Assembly: GCF_024199845.1 (NCBI RefSeq)
Contig: NZ_JANADO010000001.1
Span: 8,916,001 to 8,980,000, forward strand
Length of the DNA: 64,000 bases
Direction of reading: 5' to 3'
DNA from: Bradyrhizobium sp. CCGB12
GTDB lineage: Bacteria; Pseudomonadota; Alphaproteobacteria; Rhizobiales; Xanthobacteraceae
Position 1 is the stretch's first letter. Every line of letters starts with the position of its first letter. Shown piece by piece: positions 34,716 through 44,236 of this stretch. Made by a program: the position numbers and the translations under genes. The notes under the pieces are model-generated. The model did not search any database. It was not told the origin of the DNA and was given only the letters and a program-made list of their open reading frames with translations.

Positions 34716-37700
34716 CTACGCACTCAGTTGCGGACGGAACAGCACATCGACGCCGTAACTCGTTGAGTTGTAGGTGTTGGTCGGGAAGAGGCTGTTTGAT
34801 CCATATGCATACACGCCATTGCCTCCGCTCGAAGCCGAGGATGGCGCAGTCAGCGGTCCGTTGCTAATCGCCGAGCCAAACAGGTTGGGATCGACGGAGT
34901 AGTTTCCCGACGTGTGATAGGATGCAACATACGTCTGCCCTTGCGTGATCGTTACCGGCGTGGCGAAGTTGACTTGCTGCCAACCGCTCGCCGTCTCGTT
35001 GGCGAAGGTGGCGGTGGCCAGCAGGGTGCCGGTGCTGCTCCAGAGATGCGCGGTATGAGTGCCGGTGTTCGACGGGCCCTTGTAGAAGCGCAGCCCGGTG
35101 ACATCGCCGGCGCTGGACGCCTGGAACTTGAACCCGAGCTCCACCGAGTTCGGATCATTGACCGTTACCACGCTCGGCGTCGGATTGTTGCTGAACAGGC
35201 TGACGATGGTCCCCGGTGCATTGACGTTCAGTGAGGCGACCGCGCTTGCCGTCCCACCCCGGCCGTCGGAGATGGCATAAGCGAAAGACGCGGGTCCCGT
35301 ATACCCGGAGTTGGGTGTGAAAGTGAAGGCGTTGGTCTGCGCATTGAAACTCGCCGTGCCGTTGACGCCGTTGCTTGCACCCGTGATCGTCAGGGCATCG
35401 CCGTTCGCATCGGTGTCGTTGGCGAGCAGAGCCGACGCCGGGATCGTGAGCGGGGAGTTCTGGGTCGCGCTAAAGCCGGAGTCGTTCGTGGCCACCGGTG
35501 CTTGGTTGGCGCCGCTTGCAGGGTTGAACAGCACGTCCACCCAGTAGTTGGTAGCACCATAAGTGCTGGTCGGGAATAGATTGCCGGTGCCGTAGGTGTA
35601 GACGCCGTTGTTGCTGGCGGGGGCTGTGAGCGGGCCATTCACGCGAGCCGTGGTGAAGTAGTTGCCCGTGGTCGCGTAGTGGCCGTTGCTATGGTAGCTT
35701 GCCACATAAGTCGTTCCGGCGGTGATCGAAACCGGATTGTTGAAGACGACAGTCTGCCATCCACTGCTGGTTTCGTTCGTGAATGTAGCGGTTGCCAGCA
35801 GCGAGCCGGTGCTGCTCCATAACGAACCCGTATGGGTGCCGGTGTCGCCCGTGCCCTTGTAGTATTTGATGCCGCTGATGGTACCGCCTGCAGATGACGT
35901 GAACCGTACGCCGAGATTGACCTGGGCCGCGTCAGGATCCGAGAGAACCGCCGGCGTGTTCGAAGCTGAGAACAAGCTGACCGTCGGCGTGGTCACTGTC
36001 AGGTTAGCTGTTGCAGTCGCGGTGCCGCCGCGGCCATCCGAGATGGCATAGCTGAAGGATGCGGCGCCGGTGTAGCCGGTGGTCGGCGTGAAGGTAACGA
36101 CATTGGTCTGGACATTGAAGCTGACGGTGCCGTTGACGGCGCCGCTCACGCCCGTGATGGTTAGCGGATCGCCATTTGGATCGGTATCATTGGCAAGCAG
36201 GGACGATGCGCCAATCGTCAAGGCTGTATTCTGCGTGGTGCTGTAACCGCTGTCGTTGTTAGCAACCGGCTGCTGGTTGGTTACGGTATTTACCGTCAGA
36301 CTGACCGTTGCAGTTGCGGTGCCGCCCTGGCCGTCGGAGATGGCATAGCTGAAGGAAGCCGCACCGGTATAGCCGGTGGTCGGCGTGAAGGTGACGGTAT
36401 TGGTCTGGCTGTTGAAACTGACCGAGCCGTTGACGGCGCCGCTCACGCCCGTGATTGAGAGAGTGCCGCCATTGGGATCGGAATCGTTGGCGAGCAGCGC
36501 GCTTGCCGCAACCGTCAGTGCGGTGTTCTGGGTGGTGGTGTAGCCGCTGTCGTTGTTGGCCACCGGCGGCTGGTTGGGTGCGGTATTTACCGTCAGACTG
36601 ACCGTCGCCGTTGCGGTGCCGCCCTGTCCGTCGGAGATGGTATAGCTGAATGAAGCCGCGCCGGTATAGCCGGTGGTCGGCGTGAAGGTCACCGTATTGG
36701 TCTGGCTGTTGAAGCTGACCGAGCCGTTGACGGCGCCGCTCACGCCCGTGATTGAGAGAGTACCGCCATTGGGATCGGAATCGTTGGCGAGCAGCGTGCC
36801 TGCCGCAATCGTCAGTGCGGTGTTCTGGCTGGTGGTGTAGCCGCTGTCTGCGTTGGCAACCGGCGGTTGGTTGCTGCCGCCGGACGGCACAAACGAAACA
36901 TCGACCCAGTAGTTCGAGCCGTTATAGGTGCTGGTCGGGAAGATGCTGGACGTGCTGGTGCCGCCATAGGAATAGACGCCGTTGCCGCCCGGTGTCGTGG
37001 CCGAAAGCGCCGTCAATGGGCCGTTTGTGACAGCCGCGGTGAAGTAGTTGTTGGTCACCACATAGGCGCCGGTGGTGTGATAGGAAGCAACATAGGTCGT
37101 GTTGGCGGCGATCGAAACCGCGGAGGGCAGAGTAACGGTCTGCCAGCCGCTGACTGACGTATTGGTGAAGGTGGCCGTAGCAAGGCGGGTGCCCGTCGAC
37201 GTCCAGAGATCGAGGACGTTGGGACCGGTGTCGCTGGCGCTGCGGTAGAATTTGAGAGCCGTGATCTGGCCGGCGACTGAGGATGTGAACTTCATCCCGA
37301 CCCCAAGTTGGGATCCGTCATTGAGGTTGGTCTGCGCCGGTGTATTTGACGCGCTGAACAGGCTGACAGGACCCGCTCCGAGCGGTGCCACCGTGAGGTT
37401 GACATTGGCCGTGGCCGTACCGCCGCGCCCGTCCGAGATCGTGTAGCTGAAGCTGGCCGGACCGGTATAGCCGGCATTGGGCGTGAATGTGATGGTGTTG
37501 TTCTGCGGATTGGGCTGCGTGTTGAGGGCGACGGTGCCGTTTGTCGCTGCGCTCACTGCGGTTATGGTCAGCGTATCCCCATTGGGGTCGCTGTCGTTGG
37601 CGATCAGCGACGCCGCCGTGATCGTCATGGGCGTATTCTGTGTTACGGTCGGCCCGGTATCGTTCGCAGCCACCGGCGCGGAATTGGTGGTGGACGGGTT

Positions 37701-40694
37701 GAACATGACGTCAACCCAGAAATTTGTCGATTGGAACGTGGTGGTCGGGAATGCCCTGTTGCTGCTGTAAGTATAGACGCCGTTACCATTGGCGAGAGCG
37801 GTCAGCGGACCACTTGTCACATTGCTCGTGAAGTAATTCACGCTGGAGGAGTAGTGGCCCACGTTCGTGTGATAAGACGCGACATAGGTGGTGCCTGCCG
37901 TCAGCGAGACCGGGTTGGAGAACGTCACACTCTGCCAACCGCTTGCCGTTTCGTTTGTGAAGGTGGCGGTTGCCAGCAAGGTGCCGGTGCTGCTCCAGAG
38001 CTCACCGGTATGGGTGCCTGTATCCTGGCTGCTCTTGTAGAAGCGGATCCCGCTTACGGTGCCGGCAGTCGAGGATTGAAACCTCACACCGAGCTCGACG
38101 GCGCTTGCATCGGTGGTGTTGATCGTGGCGGGGGTTGCCGAGCCCGGAAAGAGCGAGATGTAGGACGGCGCGCTCACAGTCACCGTACGACCCGCCGAGG
38201 GCGTTTCCAGATTGATGCTGTCGTCCACCGCACGTGATTTGATGGTGTAAGTCCCGGCGACCTGCGGCGACCAGGTATAGGTCCACGTCTCGTCGCCGAT
38301 CGCGTTCTGCCAGCTCAGTCCGCCATCGGTCGAGACTTCCACGCCAGCGATCACGCCGCCGCCGAGATCCGCCGCCGTGCCGGAAATCGTGACCGAACTC
38401 CCGGCAACGAAATTTGCCAGTGCGTTGATGGTGGAGGTCGGGGCCGTCGAGTCCGTCGAGGCGGTACCCGCGATCATCCCTGGCTGGAGCGTTCCTGGCT
38501 GAATCCCCATGTCGGCGAGCAGGTTGATCATCGCCTGTTGCACGCGCGGATCGGTGGGTGTCGGCGCCAAATCGTGATTGTCGCTCAGGCCCCATGCCCA
38601 GTAGACCGTACCGGCGCCGAAGACCAACGCGCCGCTCGGAGCGCGATAGAGCGTCAGGTTATGGGTTGAGACGCCGCTTCCGGTCGTGTTGCCATAGTCG
38701 AGCAAATATGTGTTGACCGGAAGTGTTGTCGACGAGAGCCGAACCAAGCCAGCTGGATCGAATCCGTTGTCGGGCGCCTCATCCCACTCATAGCCGAGAT
38801 AGTTCTTGGTCAGCGATGCTGTTTGCCCGGGCTGAAGATTGGCAACGCTGGTGTTGCGCCAGAAGCGCAGATTGGCGTCGTCATAGGGGATTTTAATGGA
38901 CTCAAGGCCGCTGCCTTGGCCGACATCATCGACCTGGAACATCTGCCCGATCAGGGCATTTTCCGGGATTCCCCCGCCGACCGCCGGCGGGCTGAGGCGC
39001 GGATCGCGGAACGTTCCGGTCCACTGGTCGCTTGGATCGATCGAGGCTCCTGGTGACCAGGTCTCCTTATAGGAGATCAAGGTGCGATAGGGCGTGGCGC
39101 CGCTGCTGATGCTGTTGCCCCAGCGCGTGCGCCAATACATCTCGTTGCCGCTCCAGAACGCGAGATTCACGCCGGCATCGCGGGCCGCCTGGACATTGGC
39201 GCGTTGCTGCCCTGACCAATATTCGTCGTGACCAACGTCGAGGTAGAGCTGGTGGTTGAGGAGGAGATTGCCGTAACGGTCTGCATCGACTCCCGACATG
39301 TAGGAGACGTCGTAACCATTCTGCTCCAGCCAGTAGATCGCTGAATATTCGGCGCCGAACAAATAGTCCTGCGGACCGGCATAGGTTCCGACGTTGCCGC
39401 GGGTGGCGATCGGCCGGTTGTAGCTCACCGCGTAGGCGCGTCCTGCGCCTTGACCGGTCGCGGGACCGTTGCCGCCATAGAAATTGGCGCCGCCCCAGCC
39501 GTTATAGGCTTGCCAAGTTGTATCCGAGGTCTGGAACACCACATCGCTGGTGCTGCTGTCGTCTCTAACGATGAAGGGGATGTGATTGGCGCCGGCAGTT
39601 CCGTCCTGGCGCACGAGCTTTGCGATATAAACGCCGGACACGGCATCGGCCGGAATATTCCAGGAGGCTGAGACGGACCAATTGCCCGCATCGACCAGGC
39701 CGGTCGCCGCGTCGCGCAGCGGCGTAGGCTGATTCTGCACGCCCGTGTGCTGGATGGTGTCGACCTTTCGCGCTCCCATGCCGCCATAGTAGCCAAGGCG
39801 GTAGATGTCGATTCGGTAGTTCGATGAATTCGTATTGATCTTGAAGTCGACCCGGTTGCCCCGATTGACGCTGATGTCGGTGGCAAAACCTTCGATATTC
39901 GAGCTGCCCGCGCCAACGATATCCCATTCGCTTTGGGGATTTCCCGGCTTCTGATTCTCGAGAACGACTGGATTTGTAGAGGCCGCTGCGGCCGCGAGAA
40001 GGCCGGTCGATTCCGTTGTGGCGGCCTGCCGGCTGGCTGGAGGAGCCGTTGCCTTTGCGATTGTCACCGAGCCGGACAGAATTCCGATTGGGGCGGTCGG
40101 CGTCCCGATACCGGTCTCTCCTCCGCCGGGCAGCGCGTTCCAGTTGATAAGCGGCGCAACGTGCTGCAATGACATGGCAGCGCTGGTGGAGGCTCCCATG
40201 ATGCCGGTCTGGCCGGTCAGCACGAAATCTGCCCCGCCAGACAGTCGGCTACCCTGCAATTGCCCGCTGTGGGCTGCCATTTGATCGAGCAATCGTGTTG
40301 GAGCAATGAAGTAGCCGCAACCACAAACCTGCGCGACTGCTGGAGTCATAGACGATCCGACGATAGTCGGGGCCAAGGTCGCCGAGGGAATCCGACCAAG
40401 GAGGACGACGGGACTTGACGTCGCTTGGTCGGCTGCCGCAGAGGTTGGCGTTCGCAATCCTGCGGTCACGCCTGCGAATTCGGCGCTCGAAGTCAGGCTG
40501 GTTGAAGACAGCGCAGCGGTAGCTGAGGCGTGCAGGCCCGTTTCCAGCGGATTTCGCGCGGCGTGCGATGACGGCCGCTCGTCCTCGGCCTCTGAATCAG
40601 ACGCCCAGATATTTCTCCGGTGCAGCGTCCGTGGCCAAGTCCGCAATCCGAGAGCGATCTGGCTCATGCCAGACTTTTCGTACAAGGACCTCAT
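34716..40694 (-). CDS. Giant multidomain surface/secreted protein: DMF-amidase-like domain, Ig-like repeats and DUF4082 modules
   Basis: 1992 residues. Order: Ala/Ser/Thr-rich N-terminus (1 to about 240) with no clear Sec signal; an N,N-dimethylformamidase large-subunit-like domain (about 245-735, DIYRLGYYGGMGARKV, QDYLFGAEYSAIYWLEQNG, YLDVGHDEYWSG); an Ig-like domain (about 746-845); then four DUF4082 modules (each SLF-x-TP ... GTTYVASYH) at about 848-1001, 1106-1268, 1570-1725 and 1832-1992, separated by five cadherin-like Ig domains carrying LLANDSDPNGG and GYTGAASFSYTISDGQGG. Three of the Ig units are tandem near-copies. Asp-rich DSDPNG loops suggest calcium binding. Start has GAGGA 5 bases upstream. 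Likely exported; adjacency to the type II secretion locus is suggestive, but the missing signal would fit type I export better. Confidence 0.85.
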   Translation of the reverse strand: MRSLYEKSGMSQIALGLRTWPRTLHRRNIWASDSEAEDERPSSHAARNPLETGLHASATAALSSTSLTSSAEFAGVTAGLRTPTSAAADQATSSPVVLLGRIPSATLAPTIVGSSMTPAVAQVCGCGYFIAPTRLLDQMAAHSGQLQGSRLSGGADFVLTGQTGIMGASTSAAMSLQHVAPLINWNALPGGGETGIGTPTAPIGILSGSVTIAKATAPPASRQAATTESTGLLAAAAASTNPVVLENQKPGNPQSEWDIVGAGSSNIEGFATDISVNRGNRVDFKINTNSSNYRIDIYRLGYYGGMGARKVDTIQHTGVQNQPTPLRDAATGLVDAGNWSVSASWNIPADAVSGVYIAKLVRQDGTAGANHIPFIVRDDSSTSDVVFQTSDTTWQAYNGWGGANFYGGNGPATGQGAGRAYAVSYNRPIATRGNVGTYAGPQDYLFGAEYSAIYWLEQNGYDVSYMSGVDADRYGNLLLNHQLYLDVGHDEYWSGQQRANVQAARDAGVNLAFWSGNEMYWRTRWGNSISSGATPYRTLISYKETWSPGASIDPSDQWTGTFRDPRLSPPAVGGGIPENALIGQMFQVDDVGQGSGLESIKIPYDDANLRFWRNTSVANLQPGQTASLTKNYLGYEWDEAPDNGFDPAGLVRLSSTTLPVNTYLLDYGNTTGSGVSTHNLTLYRAPSGALVFGAGTVYWAWGLSDNHDLAPTPTDPRVQQAMINLLADMGIQPGTLQPGMIAGTASTDSTAPTSTINALANFVAGSSVTISGTAADLGGGVIAGVEVSTDGGLSWQNAIGDETWTYTWSPQVAGTYTIKSRAVDDSINLETPSAGRTVTVSAPSYISLFPGSATPATINTTDASAVELGVRFQSSTAGTVSGIRFYKSSQDTGTHTGELWSSTGTLLATATFTNETASGWQSVTFSNPVSLTAGTTYVASYHTNVGHYSSSVNYFTSNVTSGPLTALANGNGVYTYSSNRAFPTTTFQSTNFWVDVMFNPSTTNSAPVAANDTGPTVTQNTPMTITAASLIANDSDPNGDTLTITAVSAATNGTVALNTQPNPQNNTITFTPNAGYTGPASFSYTISDGRGGTATANVNLTVAPLGAGPVSLFSASNTPAQTNLNDGSQLGVGMKFTSSVAGQITALKFYRSASDTGPNVLDLWTSTGTRLATATFTNTSVSGWQTVTLPSAVSIAANTTYVASYHTTGAYVVTNNYFTAAVTNGPLTALSATTPGGNGVYSYGGTSTSSIFPTSTYNGSNYWVDVSFVPSGGSNQPPVANADSGYTTSQNTALTIAAGTLLANDSDPNGGTLSITGVSGAVNGSVSFNSQTNTVTFTPTTGYTGAASFSYTISDGQGGTATATVSLTVNTAPNQPPVANNDSGYTTTQNTALTVAASALLANDSDPNGGTLSITGVSGAVNGSVSFNSQTNTVTFTPTTGYTGAASFSYAISDGQGGTATATVSLTVNTVTNQQPVANNDSGYSTTQNTALTIGASSLLANDTDPNGDPLTITGVSGAVNGTVSFNVQTNVVTFTPTTGYTGAASFSYAISDGRGGTATATANLTVTTPTVSLFSASNTPAVLSDPDAAQVNLGVRFTSSAGGTISGIKYYKGTGDTGTHTGSLWSSTGSLLATATFTNETSSGWQTVVFNNPVSITAGTTYVASYHSNGHYATTGNYFTTARVNGPLTAPASNNGVYTYGTGNLFPTSTYGATNYWVDVLFNPASGANQAPVATNDSGFSATQNSPLTIPASALLANDTDANGDALTITGASNGVNGTASFNAQTNAFTFTPNSGYTGPASFAYAISDGRGGTASAVASLNVNAPGTIVSLFSNNPTPSVVTVNDPNSVELGFKFQASSAGDVTGLRFYKGPSNTGTHTAHLWSSTGTLLATATFANETASGWQQVNFATPVTITQGQTYVASYHTSGNYSVDPNLFGSAISNGPLTAPSSASSGGNGVYAYGSNSLFPTNTYNSTSYGVDVLFRPQLSA
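35990..36890 (-). repeat. Three tandem 297-bp repeats within the giant gene
   Basis: Three consecutive cadherin-like Ig units are near-identical at DNA level. The same string TACCGTCAGA recurs at 36291 and 36588, a spacing of 297 bp (99 residues), and flanking sequence such as CCGGTGGTCGGCGTGAAGGT repeats in each unit. Recent duplication or gene conversion is implied; copy number may vary between strains. Confidence 0.85.
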
Positions 40695-41047
40695 GACATC
40701 CTCGCGAGAGATGGGGGAATTCGCATGACAGATTTCTGATGGCCGTCACCGTGACGACGGCGTGGATCGACATCTCCAATGTTCGTGAACGAGCCAATTC
40801 TGGACTTGCAGGCGGGGCTCTGAACCAGGAGGCGAGCGCGAAGCCGCGCTGTTCGATCTGCCGTTCGGCTGCGATTGCGCTGCTATTCGTAATGGTTGCT
40901 ATAACCATGGCGTCGCCGGCAAAAATTCAATCATGCCGAATTAAAGCAGTGATATTAATTACATTAAATATTTAATGTCAAGATTTTCCGTGGCACATGG
41001 TCGCATTGCACTTTAATGCCCAGCGTTACGCTGCCCAGTTTACGTGA
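40695..41047. other. Upstream region of the giant gene, AT-rich
   Basis: 353 bp between the COG0523 gene end and the giant gene start, no coding evidence. Contains an AT-rich block (40920-40985) markedly unlike the surrounding GC content, with the 18-bp palindrome listed separately. Confidence 0.45.
40961..40978. promoter_or_regulatory. Perfect 18-bp AT palindrome
   Basis: ACATTAAATATTTAATGT is self-complementary over all 18 bases. It lies 267 bp upstream of the giant surface-protein gene and 70 bp past the COG0523 stop, in the AT-rich block. It has the size and symmetry of a dimeric repressor site; the cognate regulator is unknown. Confidence 0.5.
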
Positions 41048-42265
41048 TCAGGATAATGCCCAAGGCGGAAAGGGATCGCTGAGATTGCGCCAGCTCTGGG
41101 GATCGAACCCATTCTCCGAATTGGCAAGGCAGGCATCCAGCGAGGCTCGGATGTATGTTTCGTCCATGCCTGAACCGATGAACACAAGCTCCTGACGACG
41201 ATCGCCCCAAGTGCTGTCCCATTGATCATTGAGTTGTTGTTGGACGTGAGGATGGCCTGGCCACGTCGACTTCGGGATTGTTGCCCACCAATATCCCATA
41301 GGCTCGCACCGACGTTGCATCCCTGCAACTGAGAGGACACCCACCCAATCCGGACGGGTCGCAAGCCAGAAATGTCCTTTGGCGCGTAACACACCTGGCC
41401 AGGGCCTATTGAGAAAGGACAAGAGGCTGACGGGATCGAACGGACGTCTTTCCAAGTAGACGAAACTGGATATGCCGTACTCCTCGGTCTCCGGCACATG
41501 GGACGCGGGATTGTATAGCTCCTTGTCCCAGAGAGGATGTGTCGCAGCCTTCGCTTCATCGAAGAGGCCGGTGTTGAGAATTGTGTGGAGAGGAACGTCG
41601 CCAAAGTCGGTCTCGATTGTGCGCGCCCGGGGATTGAGTGCGGCAACGACCTTGCGCACATCCGCACACGTTGCCTCTGTCACTTCCGACACCTTGTTGA
41701 TCACGACCACATCAGCAAATTCGATCTGCTCAACCAGGAGATCGATGATCGTACGCCCATCGGCCGCATCGCGCAGCTCGCCGTGGTCGCGTAAAAGATC
41801 GCGACTGCTATACTTGGCGAGCAGGTCCGTGGCGTCCACGACCGTCACCATCGTGTCGAGTTTCGCAAGATCAGAGAGCGAGACACCGGCTTCGTCGCGA
41901 AAGGAGAAAGTTGCCGCGACAGGGAGAGGTTCAGAAATCCCGGTCCCTTCAATCAGAAGATAGTCAAAGCGCCGTTCTTCGGCCAATCGCCTGACCTCGA
42001 GCAAGAGATCGTCGCGTAGCGTGCAGCATATGCAACCATTGCTGAGCTCCACGAGTGTTTCGGTCGTATGCGATAGGTTTGCGCCACCGTTGCGAACCAG
42101 ATCCGCGTCTATGTTCAACTGACTCATGTCATTGACGATGACGGCAACCCGGAGGCCCTCACGATTCCTCAGCACGTGGTTAAGCAGTGTCGTCTTCCCC
42201 GAACCCAGAAATCCGCTGAGCACGGTGACTGGTAGCCGATTGGCGGCGCTTGCTCCCTCTTGCAT
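41048..42265 (-). CDS. COG0523 family GTPase (CobW/ZigA-type metallochaperone)
   Basis: 405-residue G3E GTPase delivering metal (usually zinc) to target enzymes. Walker A GFLGSGKT (residues 18-25), the metal-binding CxCC as [14 protein letters not shown], Walker B/G3 [11 protein letters not shown] and the NKxD-type base motif VINKVSEV. The C-terminal CobW_C domain has [18 protein letters not shown], as in the ZigA/YciC zinc-starvation subgroup. ATG at 42265 chosen for the GGGAG element 5 bases upstream. No Zur-like site was recognised in the 194-bp AT-rich leader (42266-42459). Confidence 0.9.
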   Translation of the reverse strand: MQEGASAANRLPVTVLSGFLGSGKTTLLNHVLRNREGLRVAVIVNDMSQLNIDADLVRNGGANLSHTTETLVELSNGCICCTLRDDLLLEVRRLAEERRFDYLLIEGTGISEPLPVAATFSFRDEAGVSLSDLAKLDTMVTVVDATDLLAKYSSRDLLRDHGELRDAADGRTIIDLLVEQIEFADVVVINKVSEVTEATCADVRKVVAALNPRARTIETDFGDVPLHTILNTGLFDEAKAATHPLWDKELYNPASHVPETEEYGISSFVYLERRPFDPVSLLSFLNRPWPGVLRAKGHFWLATRPDWVGVLSVAGMQRRCEPMGYWWATIPKSTWPGHPHVQQQLNDQWDSTWGDRRQELVFIGSGMDETYIRASLDACLANSENGFDPQSWRNLSDPFPPWALS

Positions 42266-42459
42266 AAGTCTCCCTGGCCGATGACCTGCGGACCGGACAA
42301 CATTGACGGAAGCAGCTAGTGGTCCAGAAGGTCGCATCGCAATGATTTGGACCTGCCCGTCGCGCTCTCAGACCCCTGTAACTAGTTAATGCAGTGTCAA
42401 TATTTAAATTATTATTGTGATCTGCAAATTAAATCAAGGTGCGGCCGGCCAACGTGTTT

Positions 42460-43380
42460 TTAACGGGCGACGTTTCGGGTTCGTGGATTGGCTGCGAACC
42501 GGTGTTCCGGGAGGCCCTGCGCGATGCACTGAATGGCGAGGAGATGGCCCGCTTCAGGCTCTGCACTCAATTGTCCGGCGTCGAGAAACCTGCGCGCGCT
42601 TGTGACGAACATCGTCCTCAGATCGCTGCCGCCGAAGCACACACATGTCGGATTCGTCACGGGCAGGGGAATGATGGTGTCGATCCGGCCGTCGGGTCGA
42701 TAACGCACGATCCGGCTACCTGAGAAGAACGCCGTCCAAAGCCCGCCATCAACATCGACGCAAGCTCCGTCAGGCCGCTCCCTGTACGCCGCATAGTCTG
42801 CAAAGAGCCGCTTGTTGCCGATCACGCCGTCGTCGAGATCGAAATCGAAACACCAAGTGCGGTATCGCCGGGTATCGGTGAAATACATGGTGCGATTGTC
42901 CGGCGAAAACGCGATTCCATTCGTCACGATGACACCCCCAAACATGCGCGTCGTCGTGCCATCGCCGTCAATCCGATAGAGCGAGCCGTTGGGCCGATGC
43001 AGCTCGTTGTCCATGGTTCCGATCCAGAGACGGCCGCGTGCATCGACGCGCCCGTCATTGAGCCGGTTATCCAAGCCGCGTTCGACATCGCAGAACTGGT
43101 GCAACTGATCACTTGTCGGATCCCGGCGCCGCAAGCATAGATCCTGCGCCAGGATGTGCGGGCCGTCGGACGTCAAGGCCTGGCTTCCGAGAAAGCTGCA
43201 GTCATAACGAGATGACGTGTGGACGCCGGTCGACGGATCGAACGATTGATGAAGCTGCCGGTCGATATCGACCCACCAAAGCTTGGCTGACCGGTCGCAC
43301 CAGAGCGGCGTCTCGCCCAAGAGGTCGCCTGCAGGCACCGCGGTTTCCACCTTCCGGGTCGCGATGATCGTCGCCGTCAC
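42460..43380 (-). CDS. SMP-30/gluconolactonase family lactonase
   Basis: 306-residue six-bladed beta-propeller lactonase hydrolysing sugar-acid lactones. Metal-site landmarks: GETPLW (Glu), LNDGRVDARGRLWIGTMD (Asn), VTNGIAFSPDNRTMYFTDT (Asn) and PDGACVDVDGGLW (Asp). The GTG at 43380 is chosen: AAGGGG lies 7 bases upstream and the product starts at the family N-terminus. It follows the GntR gene by 11 bp on the same strand, linking it to TRAP-imported sugar acid catabolism. Confidence 0.88.
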   Translation of the reverse strand: MTATIIATRKVETAVPAGDLLGETPLWCDRSAKLWWVDIDRQLHQSFDPSTGVHTSSRYDCSFLGSQALTSDGPHILAQDLCLRRRDPTSDQLHQFCDVERGLDNRLNDGRVDARGRLWIGTMDNELHRPNGSLYRIDGDGTTTRMFGGVIVTNGIAFSPDNRTMYFTDTRRYRTWCFDFDLDDGVIGNKRLFADYAAYRERPDGACVDVDGGLWTAFFSGSRIVRYRPDGRIDTIIPLPVTNPTCVCFGGSDLRTMFVTSARRFLDAGQLSAEPEAGHLLAIQCIAQGLPEHRFAANPRTRNVAR

Positions 43381-43391
43381 CTCGCGCCCCT

Positions 43392-44060
43392 TCAGCGCAG
43401 CGAGCTGTTCGCGAGCGCATGCGCGACGCAATTGTTGACGTGCGAAGAGAGCACCTGCTTTGCCGTCTCGGCGTCTCGCTTCAGCGCGCATTCGAGCAGC
43501 GCCCTGTGCTGCGCGGCCGGCTCGGCGCCGCGATAGTGGAAAGCAACCATCTGGTAGCGGAAGTACTTGTCGAAGACGAGGCTATGCGTCTCCATGAGAA
43601 GGTGCGATCCGCAATTCGAGATCAGCGCCTGATGGAATTCGCCGTCGTAGCGCTTCCACTGTTCCGGCTCCCCGATCCCGGAGTCCATGAGTCGCTCCGT
43701 CGAGGCGAGCTTGTGATGCGCCGAGACGATGCGTCCCTCCCATTCGACATCGGCGTTGGCGAACGAGACGGCCATCGCGTGGGACTCGAGCAGCAGACGT
43801 AAGCCGGCGAGCTCGCGCAGATTGTCGGCGGAAACTGCGGCGACCTCAAAACCGCGCTTGCCTTCCGCCCTGACGAAGCCCTCGGCAGCCAAGCGGCTCA
43901 GAACCTCGCGCAGCGTGCTGACGCTCACAGCGTAGGTTTCGCGCAGCGCCTCGAGCTTGAGCTTATGGCTCGGCGCAAGCCGGCCAAAAATGATGTCCGT
44001 CCGGATCCGGCGATAACCGTCCTCGCCGACGGCTGATTCTTCTTTCTCGATCAAAGACAT
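43392..44060 (-). CDS. GntR family (FCD domain) transcriptional regulator
   Basis: 222 residues: N-terminal winged helix (RIRTDIIFGRLAPSHKLKLEAL, VSVSTLREVLSRLAAEGFV) and a C-terminal FCD ligand domain with the His/Asp metal-site pattern (RYDGEFHQALISNCGS, HRALLECALKRD). FCD regulators sense sugar acids and aromatics. Divergent from the TRAP operon, with an operator cluster in between, so it is the likely repressor of both directions. Confidence 0.92.
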   Translation of the reverse strand: MSLIEKEESAVGEDGYRRIRTDIIFGRLAPSHKLKLEALRETYAVSVSTLREVLSRLAAEGFVRAEGKRGFEVAAVSADNLRELAGLRLLLESHAMAVSFANADVEWEGRIVSAHHKLASTERLMDSGIGEPEQWKRYDGEFHQALISNCGSHLLMETHSLVFDKYFRYQMVAFHYRGAEPAAQHRALLECALKRDAETAKQVLSSHVNNCVAHALANSSLR

Positions 44061-44111
44061 CGCGTCGACCTTGCTGAACGGGGCGGGGGCGCACAGCCCT
44101 CGATTCCAGGC

Positions 44112-44175
44112 TCATATGATACCAAAATCATATGATAAAATCCATTTCCTATTTTGACTCTCGTATTCTCATATG
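44112..44175. promoter_or_regulatory. Operator cluster for the GntR regulator
   Basis: Between divergent gntR and dctP lie repeated CATATG-centred sites: TCATATGAT at 44112-44120, the perfect palindrome ATCATATGAT at 44127-44136 (repeat spacing 16 bp) and TCATATG at 44169-44175. Site symmetry and location fit a GntR/FCD dimer; binding is inferred. Confidence 0.65.
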
Positions 44176-44236
44176 CTTTCTTCCTGGGGTCAAAGCCGCG
44201 GCGCCAGACCGCGGCATCATCACTGGGAGGGTCGGC

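Noticed and set aside
35990..36890. Regular repeats considered as a CRISPR-like array
   Set aside because: The 297-bp units are in-frame coding repeats of an Ig-like domain, far longer than CRISPR repeats, with no spacers or cas genes.
40739..40975. 78-codon plus-strand frame upstream of the giant gene
   Set aside because: No ribosome site, ends inside the AT-rich palindrome and has no homologue that I recognise.
42266..42459. Possible Zur box upstream of the COG0523 GTPase
   Set aside because: The AT-rich leader has no ATGTTATAACAT-type palindrome; only imperfect symmetry around CAATATTT.
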